Positions 51,604 to 63,746 of a stretch of DNA of 64,000 nt are shown in pieces; position 1 is the stretch's first letter, and every line of letters begins with the position of its first letter. The translations under genes were made by a program, and so were the position numbers. This DNA comes from Ectocarpus siliculosus (lineage: Eukaryota; Sar; Phaeophyceae; Ectocarpales; Ectocarpaceae). The notes below the pieces were generated by a model that was not told the DNA's origin, searched no databases, and saw only the letters and a list, made by a program, of their open reading frames with translations. The stretch spans positions 1 through 64,000 of the forward strand of contig FN648552.1 of assembly GCA_000310025.1 (NCBI GenBank). The letters are read 5' to 3'.

Positions 51604-54241
51604 CTACATATCGCCGCCACCACTGCTACCAGCAGTCGGCGGTTGTACATTTAGGTAGCCCCGCTCTCTCAAGTACGACAAGAGATTGTCGACGCAGGCT
51701 TCCACCGAACACCCTTCCGCCAGCAGCTGTATCTCGGGGTTCTCGGGAGCCTCGTACGGCGCATCAGCAGCGATGCCAGTCATGTTCGTGATCTCGCCCG
51801 CTCGTGCCTGTTTCGTCGTATCATATCGCAATCACAACATTAAGATATGAGATGCGAAGATCTCTTTGTGGTATCACAAGATTGACATGTAAGTAAGATA
51901 CAAAGATAGCTTTGTCGTATCACAAGAGTATGATGCAAGATAAAAATATTGTGAGATAGCTTTGTCGTATCGTATAATTGGAGGCGCGCAACAGCACGAA
52001 TACACCGTTGTGCGTTGTTGAAATAGTCAATGATTGCCTTCCTGTTTCTTATCGCGCTTGTTATGTCCTCGCTCACGGTGAAGCGATCGCGGATACTTTT
52101 TGCGTCAATTGCACATCAAGCCAGGCAATGAAAACATCGGAATTATTTTTTATTTCTTGTCGTGAAACAGAAGGTATCAACTTGGAAGGTATGACGGGGT
52201 GCGTGCATCTGACTTGACTAGATGGATTCGGCACATTTCACCGGCCCCGATTAACGACTTAGCATGGAACACCGAGAGCATGAAGGTGACAGGAAACTTG
52301 GTGTCGCAAAACCTCTGTAGGGCAAGAAACCGCGGGAAACTTGTGTTTCATGATGTTGCGCTCGGAGCCACTCGTCATCACAACAATCAACCCCAACGAT
52401 CATCAAGTTTCGCATCGTCACCATCACGAAAGCATACCTATGATACCTACGGAGTGCAGCGACTCTTCGACCGCCGACCTCGTATCGATGGTATGCGCAG
52501 AGAACACCCAACACCGTTGCTCACATCCACCTAACACACAACCACATTCTTTTAATACAACACCGCATCAGCCTGTTTGTGCCAGAAAGCAACACGACGG
52601 GCACCACACAACCGAACCTCGGGACGCGGCTTTCCACAGCAACTACGACAACTAACCACCGTTACCGTCTTACCTTCTTGTACAGGTCTTTTGGGTCTCG
52701 CTGTTCGCAAGTCTGCAGCGACGTAGACACGTGCACCTCCACAAACTCCCCGCTGTTGAACCTTCCTCTTGCCCTTTCTCGGTCTTGGCGGTACGGACTG
52801 CTCACGCGACACAAATCGGCAGCCGTCATACGTAGAAACGCAGCAGGATCAACAAAGTTGAGGCAGCAAGAGCGACCGACAGGCAGCGGAGAGACGAGGG
52901 GTTGTCAGCCTTAGGAGACAGCAGACAGCAGACCACCAGTGATGGAACGGAAGGAATAAAGCTGAAAGTGTTCAAAGTTTCCCAGTACCAAGCGAATATC
53001 ATCGTCAGTCAGCAGTGTCCGCCTACGCTCGCGATAGAAAGCGAACCATACTCGTTGCTGCCAGTTGTGTGTGTGTGTGTGTGATACGAGATGCATAATT
53101 CTCGTATTCTACAGATGAACTACTGCTTCTCGCCGATCAGCCCCCACACTCGCTTCCCCTAGTTGTGCGGCAGAACTACTGCTTTATCGCTTCCACCGAC
53201 CTTTCGCCTTTCGTACCGAGGGTGAGACTTCTCTTCTCTACCCTCTTCAGTACCCAGACCGCCGGCGCACACGCCCCTCGCCTCCCTTTCCCTCCCACCT
53301 GATCACCTGATCACCTGATCACCTGATTACTGGGACGAGCACAATGATTCCGAGATCCACCATCAACCTGGCCACCTCCGCCACCCTTCGGACGTTTTCT
53401 CTCCTGTCTTCCGGCGAGAAGCCTAGGCCGCTGTTGAGGCCGTGGCGAACATTGTCCCCATCGAGGATGTACGTGTGCCGGCCCTCTGCCGTAAGCTTGA
53501 CATCCAAGGCGTTAGCCACGGTGCTCTGCCGAAATCGAAGACGGAAAAAAACAAGCAAGCCCGGACTAAGCGTGTTTTATTTATTTTGTTGGGGTGACAG
53601 GCACTACTGTGAAAACTCTCGGACACTGGCATGAAGCTAGGCTGTCCATCCACTATTCCGATGCAAGTTCGTACTGAACAAAAAAGCGTTGGCTTTCCTA
53701 AAATGCTTGCATCTGCTAAAGTGACAGGGCGGTCGGAATGAGTTAGCGGACATCGGGTGCAAGAGGAGGGCGTGCTGGATGCGAAAAAATCAAATATCCT
53801 TCCCAAAGTACTCATCCAACACACAAGTTGGCCACCAACCGTGGTATCATACGCCCGTTACCGACATGAGAACGATCATCTGCACTAGTCTATGTGAGGA
53901 TCAATAGCATCACAGCTTCATTGATACATACCGTAGGTCGTGAAAAACACAATGAACCAATCCCAACGCGGGCTTTGTCGTGTTGAATTAAAACGACGGC
54001 ACAAATGTTTTTCTTGTTCTGGAGAAAACATTGGCCCCGACTGCACAAATGTGAGGACTGACTTTGATTGACCCTACTGCTGCTGCGGTAACGTTGAAGA
54101 CCGCAAGCAGGGCACGGGTGTGGGCGTGTGTCGGGAGCAGCGTGGGATGCTGTAGCCCTTTGTCGATCGTACTGTACCTTTCCTGAACCACTGAGGCCCG
54201 TAAGCCACAACACAACCCCTCGTTGACCCTTGAGCTCCCAC
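51604..54241 (-). CDS. Adenylylsulfate (APS) kinase
   Basis: Minus-strand exons: 54178-54241, 53323-53525, 52674-52797, 51604-51807 (stop TAG); phases close, giving 197 residues. The first located exon enters in phase 2, so a short 5' exon (about 15-25 residues) is still missing. The enzyme phosphorylates APS to PAPS with ATP in sulfate activation; brown algae need PAPS for sulfated polysaccharides. Motifs: P-loop GLSGSGK|S across the first junction, [83 protein letters not shown]. Length and content match a stand-alone APS kinase with no sulfurylase domain. No targeting sequence can be judged because the N-terminus is missing. The 53323 donor lies in a tandem repeat (see 53297-53328). Confidence 0.93.
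51855..51975. repeat. ~50-bp tandem repeat in the last APS kinase intron
   Basis: Units share gctttgtcgtatcacaaga (or the variant ctctttgtggtatcacaaga) followed by about 25 AT-rich bases ending aagata. There are about 2.5 copies. Confidence 0.6.
53297..53328 (-). repeat. Four 8-bp units carrying repeated splice donors
   Basis: On the plus strand: acctgatc three times, then acctgatt. On the coding (minus) strand each boundary reads CAG|GTGATC or a truncation of it, so several GT donors sit 8 nt apart at the end of APS kinase exon 53323-53525. Only the exon-proximal one keeps frame with the next exon (AG + T = Ser of ISPYR). Confidence 0.8.
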
Positions 54242-55197
54242 CTGCAACGGGGAAAGGGGCACACCAACATGCAAATTGCCCACGATGTCGGCACCACGAC
54301 AATGCAAAGTACCAGAAATACGCAATAATTTCCAGGACTGCTGTGAGCCGCATTGGTGTTACAGCAGCACCATGTGGTATTTTTTGTCCTTGGTGCAATA
54401 GGATCGAACGTGCACAGGGACGACCGGACTTTTCTAGGCTACCCGTAGATATCAGTGCGGGGTAGGGCAATGGAGAGAAGGAGAGGTCAGACGGGCCCTC
54501 AAAGCCGGGGCCAACAACCAACAACTGCTGGATACAGGGCACATACGATTGCGGCGGAATAGGTCTGGGAGTTGTTTGGGCCAAGTAGTTCTGCGAGTGG
54601 GTTCCCGCTTGATCAACACGGAGGCAACCGTGCTATATGCATACATGTATGGGTTGACAGAGCAAGCCGATACACCCCTCTTTCTCGTTCCCGTTCTATG
54701 TAGTGTACACCATACTGACTTGACATGGCATGGCAACGGCTTTACCGCGGTAAGCGGTACTACTTACGCAAAGATGTACAAGTAGCTGAAATGGAACAAT
54801 CTTGGATTTCTCACCTTCGTTCTCGCGAAACATGTGTGCAATGCCACACCACATCTTCATGTACAGCACAATCAGGCTTTTCTGTTGTGTCCTCTGCCAT
54901 GCTCCAACTCGTCGGCGGTCTGGTACTGGTGCTGTCGAGCTGTGACACTGCAGCACAGAGCAGGCACAATGCAGTGTGTGAGGTTGATGTAAACTGGGGC
55001 TCCGACGAATGTATCGCGAAAATCAGAAGGGGGGGGTCGCTTGTTCGAGCCTTGGGCCACTCAGCACTGCAGCACACAAAACTAGAGCAGCAGGCAGAAG
55101 ACGGCGGCCAGCAGGCGAAGACAGCTGTGTCGCGGTGATCGTGCATTCCGTGTGGCGTGTATTCCCTCTCCTCAAGCCAAGTTTACCGGCAAGCAGG
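54242..55197. promoter_or_regulatory. Divergent upstream region of APS kinase and WTAP genes
   Basis: About 0.95 kb separates the most upstream located APS kinase exon (-) from the WTAP ATG (+). It must hold the missing APS kinase first exon and probably a shared bidirectional promoter. I could not assign individual elements. Confidence 0.4.
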
Positions 55198-58100
55198 ATG
55201 GCGGATTCTAAGCGCGTCCGGATATCCAAGCGGGAAGGGGCCCTGGTGAGTGGAATCAATCTAACAGTCTCGCACCTTTACAGGACAGCAGTAGTCACGT
55301 TGGATCCTGGTGTGCTTGTCATAGAGACATTGAGACTATTGCATGGTGTATCGCATCCATCGTGTGTCCCAGTAAGACGGTGGCAAGTCTTTGTGTCCGT
55401 CCTGTGTTACATGGCGAGTACCGCTGCTGAAACCTTCACTCCTTCGCTTGCAATAAATACAACACAAATACAACAGGAAGTACCCTCTAGACTTATCAGC
55501 TGGGCCAAGCAATCATGGCTCTGTCTCTTGTCTCTCCCGCACTGCCTCTGCTTTCTATCTCTTGTGGTGCGTGAGAGAGCAGATGGCGCGTCTTTCGGCC
55601 AAGGAGCAGGAGATTTACGAGGTGCAGGCGTCGGCCAGGGACCTGTACAGAGCCAGAAGGTAAATACCGGTTCTTGCCAAAGTTTGCCGTACATGTATTT
55701 TGTAGCGAGCCCGCTTGTGACCAGATCCCAAGCTCAACTTTAACTTTCACGCCCATGTTGCCGATAGGCCCATGGTTGTTGCTGTTCGACAGACTGTTTT
55801 CGCAACACATACCGAGTGTACCGGTGTCTGTGGTCGTCACTGAAACAAAGCCTATCGCGGCTGTATGATATGATAGCTATTAGCTAGCTGCACGAAGGGT
55901 GTCTCGCTCTCCCGTCTATTGGCGGTGGTCGCCTCGCCTGCTCTGCGTGTTGTTACTTACCCGCGTTGGAGCACCCTGTAGCTGTAACCACGCGAGGTTT
56001 TGCAGTTGGACGCGTGCCGGCGATGCGATGCGCAATCACGGCGAGATAGTCCGTCTGTTCGCTTTGCATATAAGGCAGCAACATACATAATTCTATGTTA
56101 AGGCAACCTGGAGTGAAATGAAAGTTGAATCGCGACAGTCTCAGCCAAGAGCAAGAAGATACCCTTTGGTTGCAGAGATTGCATGCATAAACTTTCAGAC
56201 TGGAACTCTACGCAACGAACTCTCTTGCCCGAGAGGGCCAACTCATCTGATAACGAGTCGCAGCGCAGCGGCAAAGACAAGCTTTACTCCACTCTTGTAC
56301 ACGACACATCGGCACACCATACATCCACCGACTAGACCAGCGTGTGGCAGTTGCTGCAAGGCGATGACGCGTCAACTGGCACAAAGAAGCAGTCGAACAC
56401 AGCAGTCCTCTCGTTCATCCGATTGCTGCTGTGCATCCGATTGCTGCTGTGCATTGTATCGATCTACGGAAGCAAATGGTGAGCTTTTTTTTTGCTCTAG
56501 ACCACAATGACGAGGGACAGATGCAACGAGAATCTCTCTTATTCCTCCTGTCCTCGATGCGTTGCCCGACGGGACGGTGACTTGCTACCCAGGCCCGTGA
56601 CGGATTTCGCGCGTCAGGTGTACACCGACCCTGCCATCAACGTGGAGTTTCAGCTCCTCACGGCACAGCTCGCCGAAATGTAAGCCTATCCTCCTTGATG
56701 TGAAACAGGACGTACGCATACTCCGAGAACTTTATTTAAATGTGCACTTGTAGAAGTATTCGTGTGGGGTATTGTTGGGGTGTTGATTCAACGTTAGTGG
56801 CTGTTTCTCCGTCCAATCTTGTTTCGCCCCCTGAGATGTTGGCGGGGCTGTGAGGATTTCATCTCTTTCCTGTTGAACCATACGGTGTGCAATACGAGTT
56901 GGACACTGCTGGCGAAACCACCTTGCCTTCCTACTGCGGCATTCCTCCGCCATTCCGATGAAGGAACCCTGCGAACTCTGCTTGTAACCGTTCCGTGTTA
57001 TTTAGACGATGTGCCTCCCACGTGCTTGGGTACTGCACAAACTGGCATGCTACGTGTATGTAGTACTTCCTGACTGTTGGCCTTCTCCTCACCAGAAGGC
57101 ACGTTCATCCCTCGTATATCGGAACCCTACTTTTGATTCATCATATTCATCTTATTCATCATATTCATCATCCCATCCGGTCTTATCCACTTTTCACATA
57201 TGATGTTGGACAGGGAAAATTCGTTGCGGCTCAAGGAGGCGGAGTTGAAAGAGCTTCGCACCACGGCAGACAAAGCAGACAAGGTATGTCCCGCACCGTG
57301 CCATGTGCTCGCTGGACCAAGAGCTGTGGTATACCGCTGTACGGTTCCACGGTACGTATGACGGCAGACTATGATACCTTCATCGTACAGTACATATGCG
57401 TAGGACAGTAGCAGAGCACGTCAGCCTCGGTCAGTTTTTTTTTCGATCTAGGCGGTTGAGAAATGCACGTGAGGTTGGCTCGTGGTATGGTAGTCGCTTC
57501 ACGCCTTGAGAGGCAACAGTTTCGGTACTGCATTGCGTCACCTCTACTGCTGTGCTGTGCGTCCGGTATGCCTGGCGAGCGACAGTTTTTTCTGTATTGA
57601 CCAACAGCTATGATGACCCACGACATATTTGGCTGGTGTGAGGAAGAACTTGCGTCTCTTTTCACAGCAGCTTCTGTGTTTGACTCTAACCCTCACTCAT
57701 TGCTGCTCATGGCCACAGGACAAGGGGAAAGGTGCTGCGGCCAAAGGTGCCGGGGCTGCAGCCAAACCACCCCCGGCCGGGGGCGCTGGCGGAAACAGCG
57801 GTGGCGCCGTTGCCAAAGGAGAGAGCACGGTGGCACGGGCGTCTGCCCTGGTGGCTCGCTGCCAGCGGCTGGAACAGGAGAACGAGGAGCTCGCCGCCTC
57901 TGCTGACGTCGCGAAAGGTAAGCACACGAGTGGATTGGCATGGCAAAGCGCAAGTTATGGATGCAAGGATTTGGGGGTGCTGTGGTTGCTGTTCTAGAAG
58001 GCGTATCCTTCACGCCTCGTGAAAGAGGCAGGCAGGCTCCGTGCAACCACGGCGAGAGAGCGGCATCCATCTGAACGTGTGCGCGCCCCTTGCTACCGTC

Positions 58101-59002
58101 GTTTTTGTCGCGTTGCACGCTTCGGTTTTTGCAGTGGCGCAGCTGACGAGCGAGAAGGCCGTGGCAGAGGCTTACGCTGGAGAGCTCAAGACTGCCCTCG
58201 AAGAGGCGTACGAGTACATCGAGAAGCTCGAAGAAGAGAGGTAAGCATGTATACATACTACTGTGCTATGCAAAAGCAGCAGCAGCAGCAGCACCACCAC
58301 CACCACCACCACCAGTACCAGCACCAGCACCAGCACCAGAACAGCAGCAGCACCGCCAGAATAGCAGCAAAATAGCAGAACCAGCAGCAGCAGCAGCACA
58401 AGCACCAGCACCAGCAGAATAGCAGCACCAGCACTAGCACCAGCACCAGCAGAAAGGCAACAGTAGCAGCAGCAGAGACAGTGGGGGCAGGGCAGGACGC
58501 GTGTGTTGCGTTTGTCCCGTCGGACAACCCCCTTTAGAGCAACGTCTTCAAAATGATTGCGTTGGCGGGCTGCGGTGGGCTGTTTTTGGCGGATGCATGT
58601 GCTCGTCCTGCCATTCATGTGCTGGTTCTGCCATGTTCATGTGCGAATTTACGTCGCAAGTGTTGAAGAAGGTGGCGCCAAACTCTCACTCAACACGGTA
58701 CGAAATCTCTAGTGTTTCCGTGCGCGGCTCAACCTCGACTTTTCCGTATGCACGCACGTTTGTTTGTTGTTTTTGTTTTTGGGTGTCGTGTCGTGTCGTG
58801 TCGTGTTGGTTTGGGCAGGGAAGTGCACAGCACCAAGGTCTACGCTCTGGAGGAAGAGCTCCGCTTGGTCGCGTCTCAGCCTCACCTACACGGCCAGCAG
58901 CAAGAGCAACAGCAACAACCCCAACAGGGACACGAAGAGCAAGAGCAAGAGCAAGAGCAACAACAACAGCACCACCAACAGCAGCATCAACAACACCACC
59001 AC

Positions 59003-59043
<41 letters not shown>

Positions 59044-59635
59044 CGAAGAACACCACGACCCGCACCAACATCAGCAACACCACCACCAACAGCAGCAGCA
59101 GGACTACCACGCGGCACCACAACAGCGAAGCTTGGGTGCGGCGTCATCAGGCAGCGACATGCCGCAGCAATCCTCCCCCTCGAGCCGTGACGACAAGTCC
59201 TCGTGGAACGAAGCAGTCCAGCAGCAGCATGACTACGATGGGGGACAACGAGAGCGACGGCGTGGTCAGGGTGGCGAAGGGGAGATTGGCAGAAACGATC
59301 ACGATGATGGTGGTAACAGCAGGCCAGGTTCACACGACGAGCCGGCACCACCGCCGCCTCCTCCGCCTGCGGCGGCACTTGAAACGGCTGCTACGGAGGA
59401 CGACATGGATGATCTCTACGGAGATATGGGAGATGCTGTCGGGCAAGCGTTTGAACCTAACTCCGCTGAGGGGCAAGAGGGGCCCGGTGCGGGTGCGTCG
59501 GCGGGGGGTGATCCGATGGAGGAGGAAGAGGCACGGGAGCAGGAGCAGGAGCAGGAGCAAAGGAGGGAGGAAACACCGCCTCCTGTGGCCACGAGGGCCA
59601 GGTCGACTAGAAGAAGCACAAGAAGCAGGAAGTAG
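55198..59635 (+). CDS. WTAP: WTAP/FL(2)D/FIP37 homologue, m6A methyltransferase regulatory subunit
   Basis: Exons: 55198-55245, 55583-55659, 56593-56679, 57214-57283, 57719-57917, 58135-58240, 58819-59635 (TAG); phases close, 467 residues. Family signature: YTDPAINVEFQLLTAQLAEM (WTAP has a DPAIN segment), then VARCQRLEQENEELAAS, AQLTSEKAVAEAYAGELKTA, YEYIEKLEEER and STKVYALEEELRL. This is one long heptad-rich coiled coil. WTAP scaffolds the nuclear METTL3-METTL14 complex that methylates adenosine in mRNA. An Ala/Gly/Pro-rich insert starts exon 57719-57917. The last exon has a long Gln/His/Glu tract encoded by CAG, CAC and GAG repeats (58890-59110), then an acidic stretch and a basic end (RARSTRRSTRSRK) that could serve in nuclear import. 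The core resembles animal and plant members; the tail is unusual. Confidence 0.87.
58275..58470. repeat. CAG/CAC/AGCACC-rich intronic repeat
   Basis: It lies in the WTAP intron before the last exon: CAG5, CAC8, then alternating cagcac and cagcagcac units. It has the same trinucleotide types as the coding repeat about 500 bp downstream. Confidence 0.85.
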
Positions 59636-60640
59636 ACACAGCACCCCACCAGCATCAGCGGTGATCGAACCGTCTACAAGGGCAGGAGGATTTGACTGGA
59701 GGGGGGCTATCGCGCAGAGCTCCCTTTCAGGCTGATGAATGCACGTCGTGTTTTTTTTGTTTCGAGTATTAGTAGGCAGTTTTGGTTCTGTTTGTGTTGT
59801 CGAACAGCAGAAGTTAAAACAAAGCACCAGCAAGAGCAAAAGAGCCTATTTCTTGTGAGGCTTTCTACGTGAGAAAGCAAGAGCCTCGTACTGTATGTAG
59901 AATAGTGCGTGTGGTTTGTCTATGCCACTTGTTAGGATAGCTCTATCATCTCAACGCCCACAGGCACAACCAGCATGAAGTAAACACCGGTGCTTGGAAC
60001 CAACGTGGGGATAGGGGACCAGGCCAACTGGACGTGGTGTTTGTGCCGTGGCTACATTTCAGCAACACAATACATTGAAAGGGCCCTTGGAGCAGCTGTT
60101 GGTCTTAACTAACTTTGGAACGAAGGCACCGCACACCGCACAGCAAAGTGCCTCGTGGAAAATCCCTACACTGCTGTTCATTTGGTTGATTTGACAAAAT
60201 CAAGTTGACCAAGGAGAGGGGTTGTGGCGCAGTTCGGGACATTGTACTTGAACAGCAGAAGTTGATCCTACTTTTATCCTGAAACGAAGAGGATTGAACA
60301 AAAAGCGACGACAGCGCGACGCTGGGCTCCTCGGTCCGATGTCTTTGTAGGAGCAGCATTGCGATCTGGATCTTCAGTTTCACAGCAGTAGGTCATACAC
60401 AAGCCGCATCTGTGGATGTGTGGATGCTGACGGTCGCAACGCAACGTTTATTTGACTCATGTTTAACTCTGCGAAATTTCCGTGCCTCTTCTGGCGACCG
60501 TTCCATGTTCGTGTTCCATGTTACCCGGCGGCACATCCGTGTTGCCAAGCTTGCTGTCGGGGTCAAAAACGGTGCCTACCGCCACGGGGAGAAGACACAA
60601 CGACCCCGCCTGGCGCACCTACCCCCTTAGGCCTCGATCG
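59636..60640. other. Intergenic region between WTAP and ABCA genes
   Basis: No gene recognised. Probably the WTAP 3' UTR and the ABCA promoter. Confidence 0.4.
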
Positions 60641-63465
60641 ATGTCTAAGATACATGACGCTTCAGATGGCTCCACGTTTTCCAAGTCGTCATGGCGTCAG
60701 TTCTGCGTCCTGCTGAGGAAAAACTTTCTCGTCACGAGGCGTACACCCTTCAGCCTTGTGAGTACAGCAGTACAGCAGTGGGGGCTACTGTAGTTCTCTT
60801 GCTAAGAGTGCCGCAAGACAGCGGTGGGAGCAAGCGTGCTGTCAGTCCTGTGTTGCGATTGACTTTGGGGTGATTGTACATTCTGGTGGCTGGTCTACAG
60901 TACAGCATTACAACAACAGCTGCTGCGGGAACCGTGATTCCCGCTGTCGAACGCCGAAGCCTATCGTGTGTACTGCTGTACAGTAGCACCGGTGCAATCA
61001 TACACGAGGCTGCGGGAGACAACACCGGCTCCCATGCACAGCTGAAACGAAGCTGCAGTCGATCTACCTATCTATGCCAATTCACGTATGTTCGCGTTCA
61101 TGCAAGGATCCAGACTGCAGTAGGGACAGCAGTAAGATGCATGAGCGAGGCCCGTGAGCGTTTCGTCATCAACACACATATTTCTTGGTCCTTGCATGAC
61201 TTGCTGCCAGAAACTTCTGTCTGTAGCTCTGGTTTGCCGGCGCGTGTGTATACCGTCCATAACGCAATGGGGTTTCACTGCACTGGTGTCACTACGTCGC
61301 CTTCACTCCATTACGTTTCCAGTGCTAGCCAGCACGAAAGCAGCGTGCTAGCTATCGTAGGTCGCGTAGAGTAGTCTGGTACACACACCAACACCGGCCC
61401 CAAAAGGGATGAATTTATCCATTCGATAGTCCGTGCACTCCACACGAAGAACAAACCCAAAGTTCATCGAATGCTCTCGACAACGTTCCACCGCCGTTCT
61501 CGGCATCGCCACCCTGCTTTTGCGGCAGAGAGAGTAATCAAGCTCTGAAAAGGTCCAAGCTTTTTCACGCAAAGCTACGCATTGCCACGGCGACGCGGCG
61601 ACAGCGACTGCACCGCCGTACAGCACCGACTGTACCGCCGTACAGCACTCCTTATCTGTTTTTTTGGTGGTCGCCTGTTCGACGGAGAAATATCCTACAA
61701 AAAATGTGGTATCAGATTGCCGACATTACGATGGAATACACAAGACTGTTGGAACTAACTCTGTGGTCGGGTCAAAGTTCATCGAATGCTCTCGACGACG
61801 TTCCACTGCCATTCTCGGCATCGCCAACCTGCTTTTGCCGCAGAGAGAGTTATCAAGCTCTGAAAAGGTCCAAGCTTTTTCACGCAAAGCTAAGCATTGC
61901 AACGGCGACGCGGCGACAGCGGCTGTACCGCCGTACAATACAACTTCATGCCTGTTTTTTTTGTGGTCGCCTGTTCGACGGAGAAATATGCACACAAAGG
62001 ATGTATCAGATTGCCGACATTACGAGGGAATAGTTTCCACAAGACAATTTGTGGTCGGGTCATGCCCATATCGCCTCGCCTCATCATGAAGCCCTTGATG
62101 GTCTACACTATGCTTGGTGTATACAGTGTAGGATCCGAGAATGATGGACAGGATATATGGTGTTGTTTCCGTAGGTATTGGGCAGCAACGTTCCTGGGAC
62201 CTGTCCTGGGTGCCAACGGCCACATTTTGTTGTGTGGTAGGTCCAACTACTGCTGCTGTATCTTACAATGTAGTGTAGGTTTGCAAACCGGACCCCCTTG
62301 ATGGTCTACGCTTGCTTGGTGATATAGTGTCAGAATTCGAGATTGATGGATTTGACTATGTTGTCCTTGTTTTCGTAAGAAAAATATAGCAGCAACGTTC
62401 CTGGGACCAGTCCTGGGTGCCGACGGACACATTTTTGTTGTCGGGTGGGTCCAACTATCAGACAACATAGTGTAGATGTGCAAACCGAACCAGGATGGCA
62501 CGTATGTGGATGAAAAAGACAGGAAAACGGCGTTCGGACACCTGAGGACCTTTTCACACGGTGTTATGCACAATGTCTGTGTCCTGTATCTCCTGCCGAT
62601 CATAAAGAATGCGACACTTGATGGTCATGGACGCGATGGCAACTCCGCAACCCTCGCTACCCCGCTTCTTACACTCCGAGTCGCTCGCCATTAGCCAAAA
62701 AATTGATACTCAATGATGATGATAAGATACGTAGGTGTGTTTCACAAGGCACACGGCATCGAAATGAGTTGTACACGAATGAATCGAGTTGGAAGGCGTC
62801 AATGTTGATTGACTTGATTCGCTACCGTGAAGTGCTTGTTATTTTACTGCCGCCACAACCATCTCCCGACGGCGTAGTCTAACTCCCTTCGTCGCCAAAA
62901 CGAAGAAACAGAAAATCACCTGGATCCCGCTGGGGCGCAAGAGAGCCAACCGTCTCACACAAGTTTTCACGTGCTGTACACGCACGTACGGACCGGTATG
63001 AGCATCGCGCACATGGCTTTCTCCATGTGTTTCTTCTGCTGTTGCGTATGCTACAGTAGCTGAATCTCTTCCTCCAGAGGAGCGACCGTGTGCTTCTTGT
63101 TCTTCCTGAATCGATCTCCTGTGTTCCCGCCCCTTTCACTACTGTGCCGTATGCACCCCCCCCCCCCCCCCCCCCCCTCCCCCCATATTTCTGTTTCCCC
63201 TGACCTTTGAAGAAACCAAGCCCACCCCCCCACTGAATCAACTGGGAGTGGCCGGCTTGTTTCTCTACCCGAAGGGGGTGAACCAGGGGGAATTCAAACC
63301 CAAAAAAAATTAAAGAAAAATTTCCTTCCCCCAAACCCCCGTACCCCCCCTTCAAGAACCGGCAANNNNNNNNNNNNNNNNNNNNNNNNNNNNNNNNNNN
63401 NNNNNNNNNNNNNNNNNNNNNNNNNNNNNNNNNNNNNNNNNNNNNNNNNNNNNNNNNNNNNNNNN

Positions 63466-63501
<36 letters not shown>

Positions 63502-63746
63502 CACTTGCCCTCCATATTCATGTTCACCATGACCTTGGATGACACGATGCCTACGCTCCAGCTGATCGAGCTGGCAGTGCCGGCCTTGTTCCTCTACCTG
63601 ATGGGGTTGATCAAGGGCGATTCTAAGCCAACAAGATATGAAGGAGATATTCCCTTCGCCGATACCCCGGTACCCACCTTCGAGGACCTGCAGACGTTCG
63701 CCTCGCACCCCAACGTGCTCTGCTACGACAACAACATCTTCTTCAG
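60641..63746 (+). CDS. ABC transporter subfamily A, N-terminal exons
   Basis: Exon 1 is 60641-60757 and exon 2 is 63562-63746; the phase-0 junction fits and the gene runs off the right edge after a gtgact donor. The sequence across the join is the typical ABCA start: a short cytosolic N-terminus with SWRQFCVLLRKNFLVTRRTP, then the first membrane helix LIELAVPALFLYLMGLIKGD, then the start of the extracytosolic loop (PTFEDLQTFASHPNVLCYDN). ABCA proteins move lipids across membranes; the substrate cannot be told from this part. No ATP-binding domain falls in the window. The 2.8-kb intron holds two tandem duplications and an assembly gap. Confidence 0.8.
61458..62062. repeat. 315-bp tandem duplication, two copies
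   Basis: Units start at 61458 and 61773 with caaagttcatcgaatgctct. They share cagagagagtaatcaagctc / cagagagagttatcaagctc, gtccaagctttttcacgcaa and gtggtcgcctgttcgacgga. The second unit ends near 62062 with tgtggtcgggtca. By-eye identity is high. It lies in the ABCA intron. Confidence 0.85.
62093..62490. repeat. ~203-bp tandem duplication, two copies
   Basis: ccttgatggtctac opens both units (62094 and 62297). Both contain gcagcaacgttcctgggacc, gtcctgggtgcc and gtccaacta, and end in a gtgcaaaccg-type motif. It follows directly after the 315-bp duplication. Confidence 0.75.
63156..63365. other. Low-quality duplicate of the sequence beyond the gap
   Basis: After a C22 run, this stretch reads as an error-rich copy of 63501-63700. 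Compare ggccggcttgtttctctacc here with gccggccttgttcctctacc at 63582, with matching order before and after. It looks like the poor end of a read past a C homopolymer, not a second exon. Confidence 0.8.
63366..63465. other. Assembly gap (100 N) next to a poly-C tract
   Basis: Exactly 100 N, bounded on the right by C35 (63466-63500). Because both flanks carry a C-run followed by the same sequence, the gap is probably a failed overlap and may contain no missing sequence beyond the homopolymer. Confidence 0.9.

Noticed and set aside
58686-59735. Large alternative frames (poly-Ser/Asn, poly-Leu/Val) over the CAG-rich region
   Set aside because: Trinucleotide repeats keep all frames open. Only the Gln/His frame continues the WTAP coiled coil from the upstream exons.
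63178-63365. A second, degenerate ABCA exon or tandem pseudogene
   Set aside because: Errors accumulate with distance from the C-run and a gap follows directly; a low-quality read end explains it better.
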